Assembly (NCBI GenBank): GCA_910588865.1 | Contig: CAJUSJ010000029.1 | Location: forward strand, 1-44,874 | DNA length: 44,874 bases | Origin: an uncultured Lachnospiraceae bacterium | Lineage (GTDB): Bacteria; Bacillota; Clostridia; Lachnospirales; Lachnospiraceae | Direction of reading: 5' to 3' | In this document: positions 26,001 to 32,923 of the stretch, piece by piece | Position numbering within the stretch: the first letter of the stretch is position 1 | Layout of the letters: every line of letters starts with the position of its first letter | The notes under the pieces: generated by a model | Databases searched by the model: none | What the model saw: the letters and a program-made list of their open reading frames with translations, nothing else | Told to the model about the DNA's origin: nothing | Translations under genes and position numbers: made by a program

Positions 26001-26806
26001 TCCTTTCTCCCCTTGTAGATCTCCTCTCTGTCAGCTAAGTACTGCTCATAGACTCCCTGGATAGGAGCCTTGTAAGCCCCCTCGGTAAATGTCACATCCT
26101 TCAGCTCTGTCTGGAAGGTAGTGTGGCGGCAGTGGTCGGACCAGTAGGTGTCCAGCACCCGGATCTCTGTCATGGTGGGATCCCTGCGCTCCTCCCCCCC
26201 GAAATAGTTCTGAATATGTTCAAAATCCTTAAAGGTCATGGCCAGGTTCAGGGAATCGTACAGTTCCTTTAAGGCTGCCTGATCAAAATCCCGGAAACCC
26301 TCAAACACTTTTACATCATCGGGGACCTCAAACACCGTCACCAGGGTATCAGGCTTAGGGCTGTCCGCCTCTCTGGAGTCCACCGGGTTGACGCAGAAAG
26401 ACTTGATGGCCTGGGCCTGTTCCTCTGTGACGGCCCCTGAGATCACATAGGTGGTGGCAGTGCGGATCACCGGCTCTTCGTCCTCTCTCAAAAGCTTCAC
26501 GCACTGCTCCGCGGAGTCGGCCCTCTGGTCAAACTGCCCCGGAAGGTATTCCACAGAAAATACAAGATCCGACTGCTCCCTTGGAAAGTCCTCCTCATAC
26601 AGCTGATCTACAGGCGGCTCGGAGAAAATGGTTCCCAGGGCTGCCTCATAAGTCTCCTTAGACAGATTTTCAATATCGTAACGGATCAACACACGAACGC
26701 CGGTCACAGACTCAATACCCAGATAACTTTTGATCTCGCCCCGAAGCTCACGGGCTTTTACCGCGAAGCCCGGCTTTTTCTCAACGTAAATCCTCTTTAC
26801 ACTCAT
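23042..26806 (-). CDS. purL: Phosphoribosylformylglycinamidine synthase (fused PurL-PurQ, clade II)
   Basis: The 1254-residue enzyme joins the N-terminal PurS-like part (about 1-170), two AIRS/PurM-type synthetase halves (from about 200 to 960; for example DHCRHTTF, FKNETHNHPTEIEPFGGAATCLGGAIRD, GIGGKDSMSGTF-like segment) and a C-terminal glutamine amidotransferase (about 1000-1254) with PGTNCEYD and the nucleophile Cys in LGICNGFQ near residue 1095. It converts FGAR, glutamine and ATP to FGAM in purine synthesis. This single-chain form is the clostridial type, distinct from the separate PurL/PurQ/PurS of Bacillus. AAGGAGG precedes the ATG. Other pur genes are absent, so it is outside a pur operon here. 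Confidence 0.97.
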   Translation of the reverse strand: MSVKRIYVEKKPGFAVKARELRGEIKSYLGIESVTGVRVLIRYDIENLSKETYEAALGTIFSEPPVDQLYEEDFPREQSDLVFSVEYLPGQFDQRADSAEQCVKLLREDEEPVIRTATTYVISGAVTEEQAQAIKSFCVNPVDSREADSPKPDTLVTVFEVPDDVKVFEGFRDFDQAALKELYDSLNLAMTFKDFEHIQNYFGGEERRDPTMTEIRVLDTYWSDHCRHTTFQTELKDVTFTEGAYKAPIQGVYEQYLADREEIYKGRKDKFVCLMDLALLAMKKLRAQGKLEDLEESEEINACSIVVPVEIDGVKEEWLVNFKNETHNHPTEIEPFGGAATCLGGAIRDPLSGRTYVYQAMRVTGAADPRKSLAETLHGKLPQRKLVTGAAKGYSSYGNQIGLATGYVKEIYHPDYVAKRMEIGAVMGAAPRKAVIRETSDPGNIIILLGGRTGRDGCGGATGSSKVHTESSIETCGAEVQKGNAPTERKIQRLFRRPEVSGIIRKCNDFGAGGVSVAIGELAAGLQIDLDKVPKKYAGLDGTEIAISESQERMAVVVDKKDVDLFLGYAAQENLEAVPVAVVTEEPRLVMNWRGKTIVDISRAFLDTNGAHQEASVILEVPGKEGNPFVRCPDIPDVREKWLETLSSLNVCSQKGLVEMFDGSIGAGSVFMPYGGKYQLTETQTMVAKLPVQKGKTDTVTMMSYGFDPYLSSWSPFHGAIYAVVSSVAKIVASGGDYEKIRFTFQEYFRRMSQEPARWSQPFAALLGAYSAQLGFGLPSIGGKDSMSGTFNDIDVPPTLVSFAVDVASHKQIITPEFKRPGSKIVVFRVEKDQYDLPVYDQIKDGYGKLARDIRAGRIISAYAVEGHGMAEAVSKMAFGNRLGVKIEHNVDPRDFFAPGWGSIVCEVPDGKVGELSITYTVIGEVTDRQAFQYGSIEISMDQALEAWTGTLEEVFPTVSGVEQTPVPDETYDVREKGQKVYVCRHKVAKPHVFIPVFPGTNCEYDSARAFLRAGATVTDKVFKNLSASHIRDSVEEFKKEIARAQIVMFPGGFSAGDEPEGSAKFFAAVFRNQVIKEEILKLLNERDGLMLGICNGFQALIKLGLVTEGDVVEQHSDSPTLTMNTIGRHVSKMVYTKVMTNKSPWLMGAELGGVYCNPASHGEGRFVANEHWLKKLFENGQVATQYVDDKGNPTMDEFWNPNGSYMAIEGITSPDGRILGKMAHSERRGEAVAMNIYGEQDMRLFESGVEYFK

Positions 26807-26859
26807 GTGGTGTTTCCTCCTTCTTGTGGTGAGGTATTCTCTCTTTGACTCTCGGTATC

Positions 26860-26889
26860 ATACTAATATGACTGCAGGATATCTGTCAA
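26860..26889 (-). promoter_or_regulatory. Promoter of purL
   Basis: On the minus strand a perfect TTGACA (26884-26889) inside the 3' end of the hipA-like gene is followed after 18 bases by TAGTAT (26860-26865), about 55 bases before the purL ATG. No purine riboswitch fits in the short leader. Confidence 0.6.
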
Positions 26890-27987
26890 GCGGGATTTCA
26901 CAGTCTCCTCAATTTCCTCTCTGATCCGCCGGGCCTTTGTCCTGGCAAGGCCTGCCTTAGCTCCCACCGCTTCCAGTTCTGCCGCCCCGGGGTTCCTCCC
27001 GTTGCCGTCCACACAGGTGGCATGTTCCCCTCCTATGGAACTGCTGTAAGTCAGATCATAGGCCGGGGTCAGCTTCCACCCCTTTTCTTTTTCGTCGTAC
27101 AAATATGAAAAATTTTTTGAGTGGTCATCCCGGTTGTGAGCATAGACATTAAAACACATCCTCCGGTACATCTCCTCTCCCTGCCGGCTGTCTTTTGTCA
27201 GAAGAAACGTAAGTTTCATCAGATCATGATAATCCAGATTGGGAATCCGGTGGGATGTCTCCAGAAGGCCGCTGACGGTAGCCATATGGATCTTTTTTCC
27301 AAAATCCCTGTCAAACCTCTTCACTCCAAAATATCCTCTGCTCTTTTTAGACGGAAAAAGCCTTGCCTCCGGCACGTCGATGCCACATGCCCGCGCGCAC
27401 TCCATATACCGGTATTCTTCTTCCCCGATGGTTCCCCGGTCATAAGAAGACGGAAATTTTACGATCCAGCTCTCCTTGTCTATCTGAACCAGCACCTTTG
27501 GCCTGGCCCCTCCGGAAGACCCGCCCAGCTGAAACAACAGGTCCAGATCTTTGCTGCTCTGCTCCTTTAAAATTTTTTCGCACTCCTGTGACAGCTGGTC
27601 AAAATCCAGCCGCTGCCTCTCTTCCATATGAAACAGCTCCGGAAAATACTCCAGAGCCCCCATGCCTCCCGCCCCCACGATTCCAAGACGCTCCAGGGCA
27701 TTTACACTGGAAGGGGATATCTTGTTGGACAGAAGCAGCCGGTCCACTAAAAGCCTTCCCCACCCATCCGGAAGACTGTCCGCGAACACCCCAAACAACC
27801 CCTCCAAAAGATCTGACTTTGGAAAAAAAACCTCCCCCGTCAGGGGAAGGCTGAAAGGACTTATGGAAAATCCGTCTGCCAGCCACTGCCTGTCATATTG
27901 AAACGGGCACAGTCCGCCTTTCGCCTGGGCCAAGGTGCCGACGTTTCTTCCATGATACTTGACTGTAAGACTACGAATCCCATTCAT
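26863..27987 (-). CDS. HipA-type serine/threonine kinase (toxin-like)
   Basis: The 374-residue protein has the HipA architecture: N-terminal subdomain (about 1-110, with PFSLPLTGEVF and GVFADSLPDGWGRLL), the glycine-rich phosphate loop GGSSGGARPK (about 157), the catalytic loop HNRDDHSKNFSYL (about 287; Asp and Asn of the kinase) and the metal-binding YDLTYSS (about 312). Thus the kinase residues look intact. Known HipA kinases phosphorylate translation factors such as glutamyl-tRNA synthetase and slow growth. The ATG at 27987 follows AGGAGG at 6 bases; a TTG one codon earlier is also possible. It overlaps the upstream HTH gene by 17 bases, the usual antitoxin-toxin order. Confidence 0.9.
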   Translation of the reverse strand: MNGIRSLTVKYHGRNVGTLAQAKGGLCPFQYDRQWLADGFSISPFSLPLTGEVFFPKSDLLEGLFGVFADSLPDGWGRLLVDRLLLSNKISPSSVNALERLGIVGAGGMGALEYFPELFHMEERQRLDFDQLSQECEKILKEQSSKDLDLLFQLGGSSGGARPKVLVQIDKESWIVKFPSSYDRGTIGEEEYRYMECARACGIDVPEARLFPSKKSRGYFGVKRFDRDFGKKIHMATVSGLLETSHRIPNLDYHDLMKLTFLLTKDSRQGEEMYRRMCFNVYAHNRDDHSKNFSYLYDEKEKGWKLTPAYDLTYSSSIGGEHATCVDGNGRNPGAAELEAVGAKAGLARTKARRIREEIEETVKSRLTDILQSY

Positions 27988-28249
27988 CAATTACCTCCTG
28001 TATCGAACTGTACTTCCGCCTTACAAAAAGGCTGTCAAAAACATCCAGCTCATCCAGAACAGCCGCGATTTTCAAAAGGGATACAAAAGAAATCTCGCCT
28101 GTCTGCTCAAACCTTTTCAGAGAAGCCAGGCTGATCCCTGCCCTGGCACTTAACTGCTCCTGAGTTAACTTTTTCTGCTTTCTCCTGGCCTTTTCCCTAG
28201 CCCCGATCTCCTGGGCCACCTCGCCAGGCATCTTCAACTGACTAAACAT
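27971..28249 (-). CDS. HipB-like helix-turn-helix protein (putative antitoxin)
   Basis: The 92-residue protein is a single XRE-type helix-turn-helix (about residues 14-75; KLTQEQLSARAGISLASLKRFEQTGEISFVSLLKIAAVL) followed by a short tail. Placement directly before and overlapping the HipA-type kinase gene points to the HipB antitoxin and autoregulator role. It starts 7 bases after the histidine phosphatase gene with GAGGA upstream, so the pair is embedded in a longer same-strand run. No operator palindrome is visible directly upstream. Confidence 0.87.
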   Translation of the reverse strand: MFSQLKMPGEVAQEIGAREKARRKQKKLTQEQLSARAGISLASLKRFEQTGEISFVSLLKIAAVLDELDVFDSLFVRRKYSSIQEVIDEWDS

Positions 28250-28256
28250 ATTTTCC

Positions 28257-28871
28257 TCAAAGCCCCTTCAGATGTTCCTGGTCATTGAGCCGCGCCAGCC
28301 TGAACACCCTGGTTTCCGGATCATATTCAATAGTAGAAATACTCGCGTTCCCTACAATAATATCCTCGTCCTCATCTTTTCTGGTATCCTTAAGCAGATG
28401 CTCCAGCAGAAACACCACCGTAGCCCCGTGGGACACAATGGCCACGTCTCCCTGTGCTTTAGCCAATATGGTCTCCAACGCCCTGCCGCACCTGTCATAC
28501 ACCTGAACCTGGCTCTCCCCCTCCGGGGGGGCCACATCCACAGGGCTGTTGTACCACAGCTCCAGTTCTTTTGGGTATTGTTCCTGGATCTCCTCCATGG
28601 TCATGCCTTCCCACACCCCATAGCCTACTTCCTCCAGGCCCTCAAGGCGCTCCACCGGAACATTCTGGCTCTTTCCGATGGCAAGTCCGGTCTCGTAGGC
28701 CCTGGACAAGGTGCTGGTAAAGACCTTCTCCACAGGCCGCTTCTCCATGCCCCTGGCCAGACAGGCCGCCTGTCTTCTTCCCATGTCGTTTAAGGGGATA
28801 TCCGTGCTCCCCTGGATCTTCCCCGCCACGTTCCAGTCCGTCTGTCCGTGGCGTATCAAATATAGTTTCAT
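28257..28871 (-). CDS. Histidine phosphatase family protein (phosphoglycerate mutase-like)
   Basis: The 204-residue protein begins MKLYLIRHGQTDWN with the RHG motif of the histidine phosphatase superfamily (phosphohistidine intermediate). Later conserved parts are TSTLSRAYETGLAIG (second Arg), the GxWEGMTMEEI segment with the acid Glu, and IVSHGATVVFLL (second His). It resembles cobC/gpmB-type phosphatases; the substrate is not indicated. The ATG at 28871 has AGGAGG about 9 bases upstream; longer in-frame starts (to 28949) would add 26 residues with no family match. Confidence 0.9.
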   Translation of the reverse strand: MKLYLIRHGQTDWNVAGKIQGSTDIPLNDMGRRQAACLARGMEKRPVEKVFTSTLSRAYETGLAIGKSQNVPVERLEGLEEVGYGVWEGMTMEEIQEQYPKELELWYNSPVDVAPPEGESQVQVYDRCGRALETILAKAQGDVAIVSHGATVVFLLEHLLKDTRKDEDEDIIVGNASISTIEYDPETRVFRLARLNDQEHLKGL

Positions 28872-28974
28872 CTGTTCTTCTCCTCCTGCCCGTCTCTGCC
28901 TGTCCCCAGCCGACACCGCTAACCCAGTCTGGCAGGCCGCTTTCGACACTTCTCCTGCCGCCCTCTGACGGCCA

Positions 28975-29487
28975 CTATCTCTCCACCAAAGTCATGGCGT
29001 CCATGGTCACCTTCATGGCTTCCCGGATCTCCTCCTCTGTCAGCTCCATGCGCCTGGCCAGCTCCTCCACCGTGGCCTCCCGCCCCAGTTCCTCCGCCAG
29101 CTCCGCGGAAATATCCTGAAGCCTGTTTACCCTGTCCACCATCTTCCGGGCGGTTTTGGTCTCCATGGACTGCCGCTCCACCGCGTTTAAAAGGGCTGCC
29201 CTCACCTTGTCTTTGAGGAAGCTGTCAAAACCACCGCCCTCATATTCCCGGACAGCCACGACAAGGGCCATATTGGCCTCCTGAACCAGATCCCCTGCCG
29301 GGATCCCTCTGCCAACATAATCCCTGACCATCTCCAGAACGGTTTTTAAGTTGCCCTCAATGAGCCTGTCCCTTGCCCCCGGATCTCCCGAGGCAAGGGC
29401 ACTCAAAAGCCTGTTATTTTCCTCCTCGTCACAGCTTTTGATCCCGCTCAATTCTCCCAGATACATCTGAAAAATGTCTTCCCGCAT
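28975..29487 (-). CDS. Sigma-70-like protein with regions 2 and 3, no region 4
   Basis: The 170-residue protein reads as sigma region 1.2/2 (DIFQMYLGELSGIKSCDEEENNRLLSAL, then ARDRLIEGNLKTVLEMVRDYVGRGIPAGDLVQEANMALVVAVREYEGG) followed by region 3 (DRVNRLQDISAELAEELGREATVEELARRMELTEEEIREAMKV) and then stops. Region 4, which binds the -35 box, is missing. In region 2.3-2.4 the aromatic residues that open the -10 box are mostly replaced (FDSFLKDKVRAALLNAVERQ). The protein probably binds RNA polymerase core but may not direct normal initiation. It lies 38 bases after the AstE-like gene 29526-30461 on the same strand. Confidence 0.8.
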   Translation of the reverse strand: MREDIFQMYLGELSGIKSCDEEENNRLLSALASGDPGARDRLIEGNLKTVLEMVRDYVGRGIPAGDLVQEANMALVVAVREYEGGGFDSFLKDKVRAALLNAVERQSMETKTARKMVDRVNRLQDISAELAEELGREATVEELARRMELTEEEIREAMKVTMDAMTLVER

Positions 29488-29525
29488 TTCCTCCTGACTC
29501 CTGTCTTCTACATTTTACCAATGGT

Positions 29526-30461
29526 TTACTGATGCAGCCTCTTTATGATCTTAAACACAATCGTCCCTTCCATCACCAGGGGCCCGTTGTGGGAAAAGAA
29601 GATGATTCCCCCTGCCGGGGACAGGATCTGGCTGATAACCTCTCCCTCCAGAGGGTGGATCACCTGAGCCAGCACATCTCCTCTGTGAACCTCCTGCCCC
29701 GGCTTTGCCAGCCGCCTGCAGATCCCCGCGGCGTCGGACCTGACATTTGTCAAATCCTCCTCGTGAAGCACAGTGGCAATATAGCCGCTGTGGCTGGTAT
29801 AGCGCAAAATCCCCATCCTCACCAAGAACCTTAAAACCGACGCCACCGCCTGGGTCGCGGAAGTCTCGTCAATCTGGTCCGTGGCATTGGTGTAAAGGGA
29901 AAACGCGCTGGTATCCCAGATCTGCCAGTTGTAATTCAGGGTAGTGGTATCCACTGGTCTGGGCTTTCTGATCACCACATAGGGAAGTCCGAAAAGGTTG
30001 GCAAGGCCTGGATTTTGAAATCCGGTCTCCATCATCCTCACATGGGGAATAAAATCTCCGGGCATGTAAAAGCTGGGAAACTGGATTCCGTAGCTGTAGT
30101 GCTGAACCACGTCAAAAACTCCCGCGGCGATCCTCTGGGTTGTTTCCCCCTGATCATAGCCCGGGAACATCCGGTTGATATCCGTGTTGTCCACAGCCCA
30201 GAACCGCTTGCCGATATTCATGGAAGAGTGGTTTACCGACGGAATCACCAGGACCTCATTGCCTGACACAAAAGCTCCCCGCTCCTCCAGGGCCTTCAAA
30301 GTCTTCACCAGCTGGGAGCACACGTACATCTGCTGAACCTCATTGCCCCTCATCGCGCCCACGACACAGGCGGATTTCTCCCCTTTTCCGAAATAATAGC
30401 CGTAGATGTTCAAATCATCCCGGTATGTATTGCCCATCCGGTAGATAATCTCTTTTCTCAA
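29526..30461 (-). CDS. AstE/AspA-like (M14-type) protein lacking zinc ligands, probable pseudoenzyme
   Basis: The 311-residue protein belongs to the succinylglutamate desuccinylase/aspartoacylase superfamily and aligns along its length with the next gene's product. The shared DTDINRMFPG and C-terminal lipoyl-like EVHRGDVLAQVIHPLEGEV are kept. However, the zinc-binding motif GTHGDE of the paralogue reads AMRGNE here (His to Arg at 38, Asp to Asn at 40), and the third-ligand motif DIHAS reads QFPSF (His to Pro at 129). The catalytic Glu segment is also lost. It therefore should not bind zinc in the normal way and may be a structural or regulatory partner. The TTG start overlaps the previous stop by four bases (TTGA) with AGGTG upstream. 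Confidence 0.84.
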   Translation of the reverse strand: MRKEIIYRMGNTYRDDLNIYGYYFGKGEKSACVVGAMRGNEVQQMYVCSQLVKTLKALEERGAFVSGNEVLVIPSVNHSSMNIGKRFWAVDNTDINRMFPGYDQGETTQRIAAGVFDVVQHYSYGIQFPSFYMPGDFIPHVRMMETGFQNPGLANLFGLPYVVIRKPRPVDTTTLNYNWQIWDTSAFSLYTNATDQIDETSATQAVASVLRFLVRMGILRYTSHSGYIATVLHEEDLTNVRSDAAGICRRLAKPGQEVHRGDVLAQVIHPLEGEVISQILSPAGGIIFFSHNGPLVMEGTIVFKIIKRLHQ

Positions 30462-31396
30462 TGGTAGTCACCTCCCAGCACCCTGGCGATGAGGGATCCG
30501 CTGTTGACAATAGGATATTCCCTTAAGGTAAACACCATGCCGTCACAGGGCGCGAAGAGCACTTCCTCCACCTTTCCCTCCAGGGGATTTAAGATCTCCC
30601 CGATGACCTGACCCTGATGGATGCTGTCCCAGTGGTCCACATGGGGGAGAAAGATGCCTGAATGGTTGGCATTGACAAATCCCACCTGCCCGTCAGTGGA
30701 GATGATAGGCTTCTTGGGCTCAATAGTGTCCCCATCCCAGATCCCCATGTCCTTCATCAGACAGAAGATTCCGTCCACCAGCTGATGGCCGTACTCTGTG
30801 GTGATCCTCATGCCCACCCCCATCTCCACCACCAGGGTGGGGACGCCGATGATGTTCAGGCTGTGGGCCAGGGTTGCCTCCAGCACGGTGGCTGCCCCGT
30901 GAACCCACACATAGTCAATATTCAGCCTCTTAGCAAAGGGCAGCAGGCTCCTTGCCGTCATCTCGCTCACCCGCACCTGGGGGATTTCCCTGAGGAAAAT
31001 ATTGCTGGCATGGATGTCCACGCACAGGTCCGCTCCTTCTATGTCCTTAATGATTCTGGAAGCCACGTACTCCGGCACCGGCCCCTCCTCATTTCCCGGA
31101 AAGATCCGGTTCATGTCCAGATCAAACATAGGAATGCCCCTGGTTATGGAATCCATCCCCAGAGGGTTCAGAGACGGGTAGATCTCTACGGTTCCTTTCA
31201 GATGTTCCATCTGCTCTCTGACCCTGCGGCCAAGCTCATAGCACACATACTGTCCTTCCAGCTCATCCCCGTGGGTTCCTGTTACAATACAGATTCTCTT
31301 TCCTTTTCCGTCATACCCCTCCGGCTCGATGGTCTGCTTGCGGATTTGCAGCGTTTCGTCCACCGGAAGCCCGACAGAAACGACAGTCTTCACCAT
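30458..31396 (-). CDS. AstE/AspA-like zinc carboxypeptidase-family hydrolase (active-type paralogue)
   Basis: The 312-residue protein has the full M14/AstE zinc site: His42 and Glu45 in VTGTHGDELEG, His129 in CVDIHASN, and a Glu in TLVVEMGVG as probable general base. The C-terminal part carries a lipoyl-like beta barrel (IHQGQVIGEILNPLEGKVEEVL). It should hydrolyse an amide or N-acyl bond of an amino-acid derivative or peptide. It lies one base after the transglutaminase-like gene and overlaps the pseudoenzyme-like paralogue, so it belongs to the ATP-grasp operon. The substrate is not known; the ATP-grasp context suggests a peptide or amide product. Confidence 0.87.
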   Translation of the reverse strand: MVKTVVSVGLPVDETLQIRKQTIEPEGYDGKGKRICIVTGTHGDELEGQYVCYELGRRVREQMEHLKGTVEIYPSLNPLGMDSITRGIPMFDLDMNRIFPGNEEGPVPEYVASRIIKDIEGADLCVDIHASNIFLREIPQVRVSEMTARSLLPFAKRLNIDYVWVHGAATVLEATLAHSLNIIGVPTLVVEMGVGMRITTEYGHQLVDGIFCLMKDMGIWDGDTIEPKKPIISTDGQVGFVNANHSGIFLPHVDHWDSIHQGQVIGEILNPLEGKVEEVLFAPCDGMVFTLREYPIVNSGSLIARVLGGDYH

Positions 31397-31397
31397 A

Positions 31398-32237
31398 TTA
31401 TTCCTCTACCTTTACATATATATTCTGTTTCTGGGCGGCAAACCCTTTAAAACAGCCTTTATCGATGGTGCAGTCCCCAAAATCCCTTCCGTGGGACAGC
31501 TTGATATAATGATCTCCCACCAGGCGGTTGTTGGTAGGGTCAAACCCGATCCAGGCACCTAAAATCCACACCTCTGTCCACGCGTGGGTAGCGCCTTCCC
31601 CCACCATCATGCCTGCCACATACCGGGCCGGAATGCCCATAAGGCGGCACAGGGCCAGAAAGATGTGGGCATAATCCTGGCAGACTCCGCCACCGCCCTC
31701 CAGGGCCTGGGCCGCTGTGGTCGTTACATCGGTTTTTCCGGGGACATAGGAAAAATAGCTGTAAAGGGTGTTCATGAGATATTCAAGAAAATCCCTGCTC
31801 CGGGCAGGTTCCACAGCCCTTTCCCCGCCAGCCTTGCTGGTATTGGTACCCGATAAGCCTCCGGACCCCCAGGCCCTTTTTGTATCCTCCAGAAACCGCC
31901 GCAGCCCTTCGTCAGCCACGGTGTAGACCGAGGGAAACCGGAACAGGGGATGGGCAGCAGCGGCCTTCTCCCCTTCCTGGCTCCTGTCCACAAAAACCGT
32001 TCCAGAGGCCCGCACCCTCAGGCTGTCATGGAATCCCATGGCCTCCCCCACGCAGGTCCGGTTGCCCAACCCGTCTGTCAGCTCCAGGATTCTTCCCGAC
32101 GGTTCAATGCTGTACTCCAGGCCATAGCACCTCTGCTGTCTGTCCTCCATGGGAAGACAGCGGAACACAAAATGGTGCTCTGTCACCGGAGCGCTGAACG
32201 TAAGTTCCATATCATAATGAAACCTCAGTCTTTTCAA
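31398..32237 (-). CDS. Transglutaminase-like cysteine protease domain protein
   Basis: The 279-residue protein has an N-terminal beta domain typical of bacterial transglutaminase-like proteins (about 1-115, RLRFHYDMELTFSAPVTEHHFVFRCLP) and the catalytic core with the triad: Cys in GGGVCQDYAHIFLALCRLMGIPARYV, His in GATHAWTEVW, and Asp in WIGFDPTNN. Family members of this type act as peptidases or amidases. The start is TTG with GAGGTG upstream. It lies 11 bases after the alpha-E gene and one base before the AstE-like gene. This domain recurs with alpha-E and circularly permuted ATP-grasp genes in many bacteria. Confidence 0.9.
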   Translation of the reverse strand: MKRLRFHYDMELTFSAPVTEHHFVFRCLPMEDRQQRCYGLEYSIEPSGRILELTDGLGNRTCVGEAMGFHDSLRVRASGTVFVDRSQEGEKAAAAHPLFRFPSVYTVADEGLRRFLEDTKRAWGSGGLSGTNTSKAGGERAVEPARSRDFLEYLMNTLYSYFSYVPGKTDVTTTAAQALEGGGGVCQDYAHIFLALCRLMGIPARYVAGMMVGEGATHAWTEVWILGAWIGFDPTNNRLVGDHYIKLSHGRDFGDCTIDKGCFKGFAAQKQNIYVKVEE

Positions 32238-32248
32238 AGTCCATCACC

Positions 32249-32923
32249 TCAAAATAAATTCCACAAAGCCTCCAGAGCCTCCTCACTCCGGTCCTTCCAG
32301 CTCTCCCCAAGGCCTATGATCTCTGCCAGCTTTGCCTCATTTTCTTTCCTGTAAGAAAGCCCGGACTGGTGAAGCCTGTTTAAAAACTTGCTGAACTCCT
32401 TCTCCACAGCCTTTGCGGGATATCCCAGGCGCATGTACAGATCCAGCCTCTCCAGGTACTTGCCGCACTTGATGATGTTCCGGCACACCTGATCCTCCAC
32501 CTGGTCATCCATACAGCCCCAAAAGGCGTTTAGGTAGTCAATAACCTGCTGAAGATCATACAGAGGGGCATCGGTCCGTCCCCCCTCCCCTTTCAGCACA
32601 TCAAGGGCCATCTGGATGTAGGCCAGGGTGTAGGTCCCCAGCTCTCCTCTCATAACCACCCCGTTGTCAAAAGCCCTCTCCATATTGCAGAGGATGGAAT
32701 TGGGATCCCCCTGGTCAAACAGGTACCTCTGCTGGAAGTTCTCCTTACTCCCATAGATATCAGGGATCCCGATCTTGTCACAGAATGTCCGGTAGGCCTC
32801 CTTGTCCCCGTCGATCATCTCATCATAAAACTCAAAATATGTAATCAGAGTGGTCAGCACCCGCTCCGCGTATCGTCCCAGCCAGAACAGCCGGTTCGCC
32901 TTTTCTATCGAGATAGCACCCAT
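32249..32923 (-). CDS. Alpha-E (DUF403) protein
   Basis: The 224-residue all-helical protein is of the alpha-E (DUF403) family: ISIEKANRLFWLGRYAERVLTTLITYFEFYDEMID at the N-terminus is characteristic, with the later DPNSILCNMERAFDNGVVMRGEL segment. The family almost always accompanies circularly permuted ATP-grasp enzymes, sometimes fused to them, and is predicted to take part in the same peptide-ligation reaction. Its start overlaps the ATP-grasp gene by 19 bases, so translation is coupled. No enzyme activity is known for the family. Confidence 0.93.
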   Translation of the reverse strand: MGAISIEKANRLFWLGRYAERVLTTLITYFEFYDEMIDGDKEAYRTFCDKIGIPDIYGSKENFQQRYLFDQGDPNSILCNMERAFDNGVVMRGELGTYTLAYIQMALDVLKGEGGRTDAPLYDLQQVIDYLNAFWGCMDDQVEDQVCRNIIKCGKYLERLDLYMRLGYPAKAVEKEFSKFLNRLHQSGLSYRKENEAKLAEIIGLGESWKDRSEEALEALWNLF

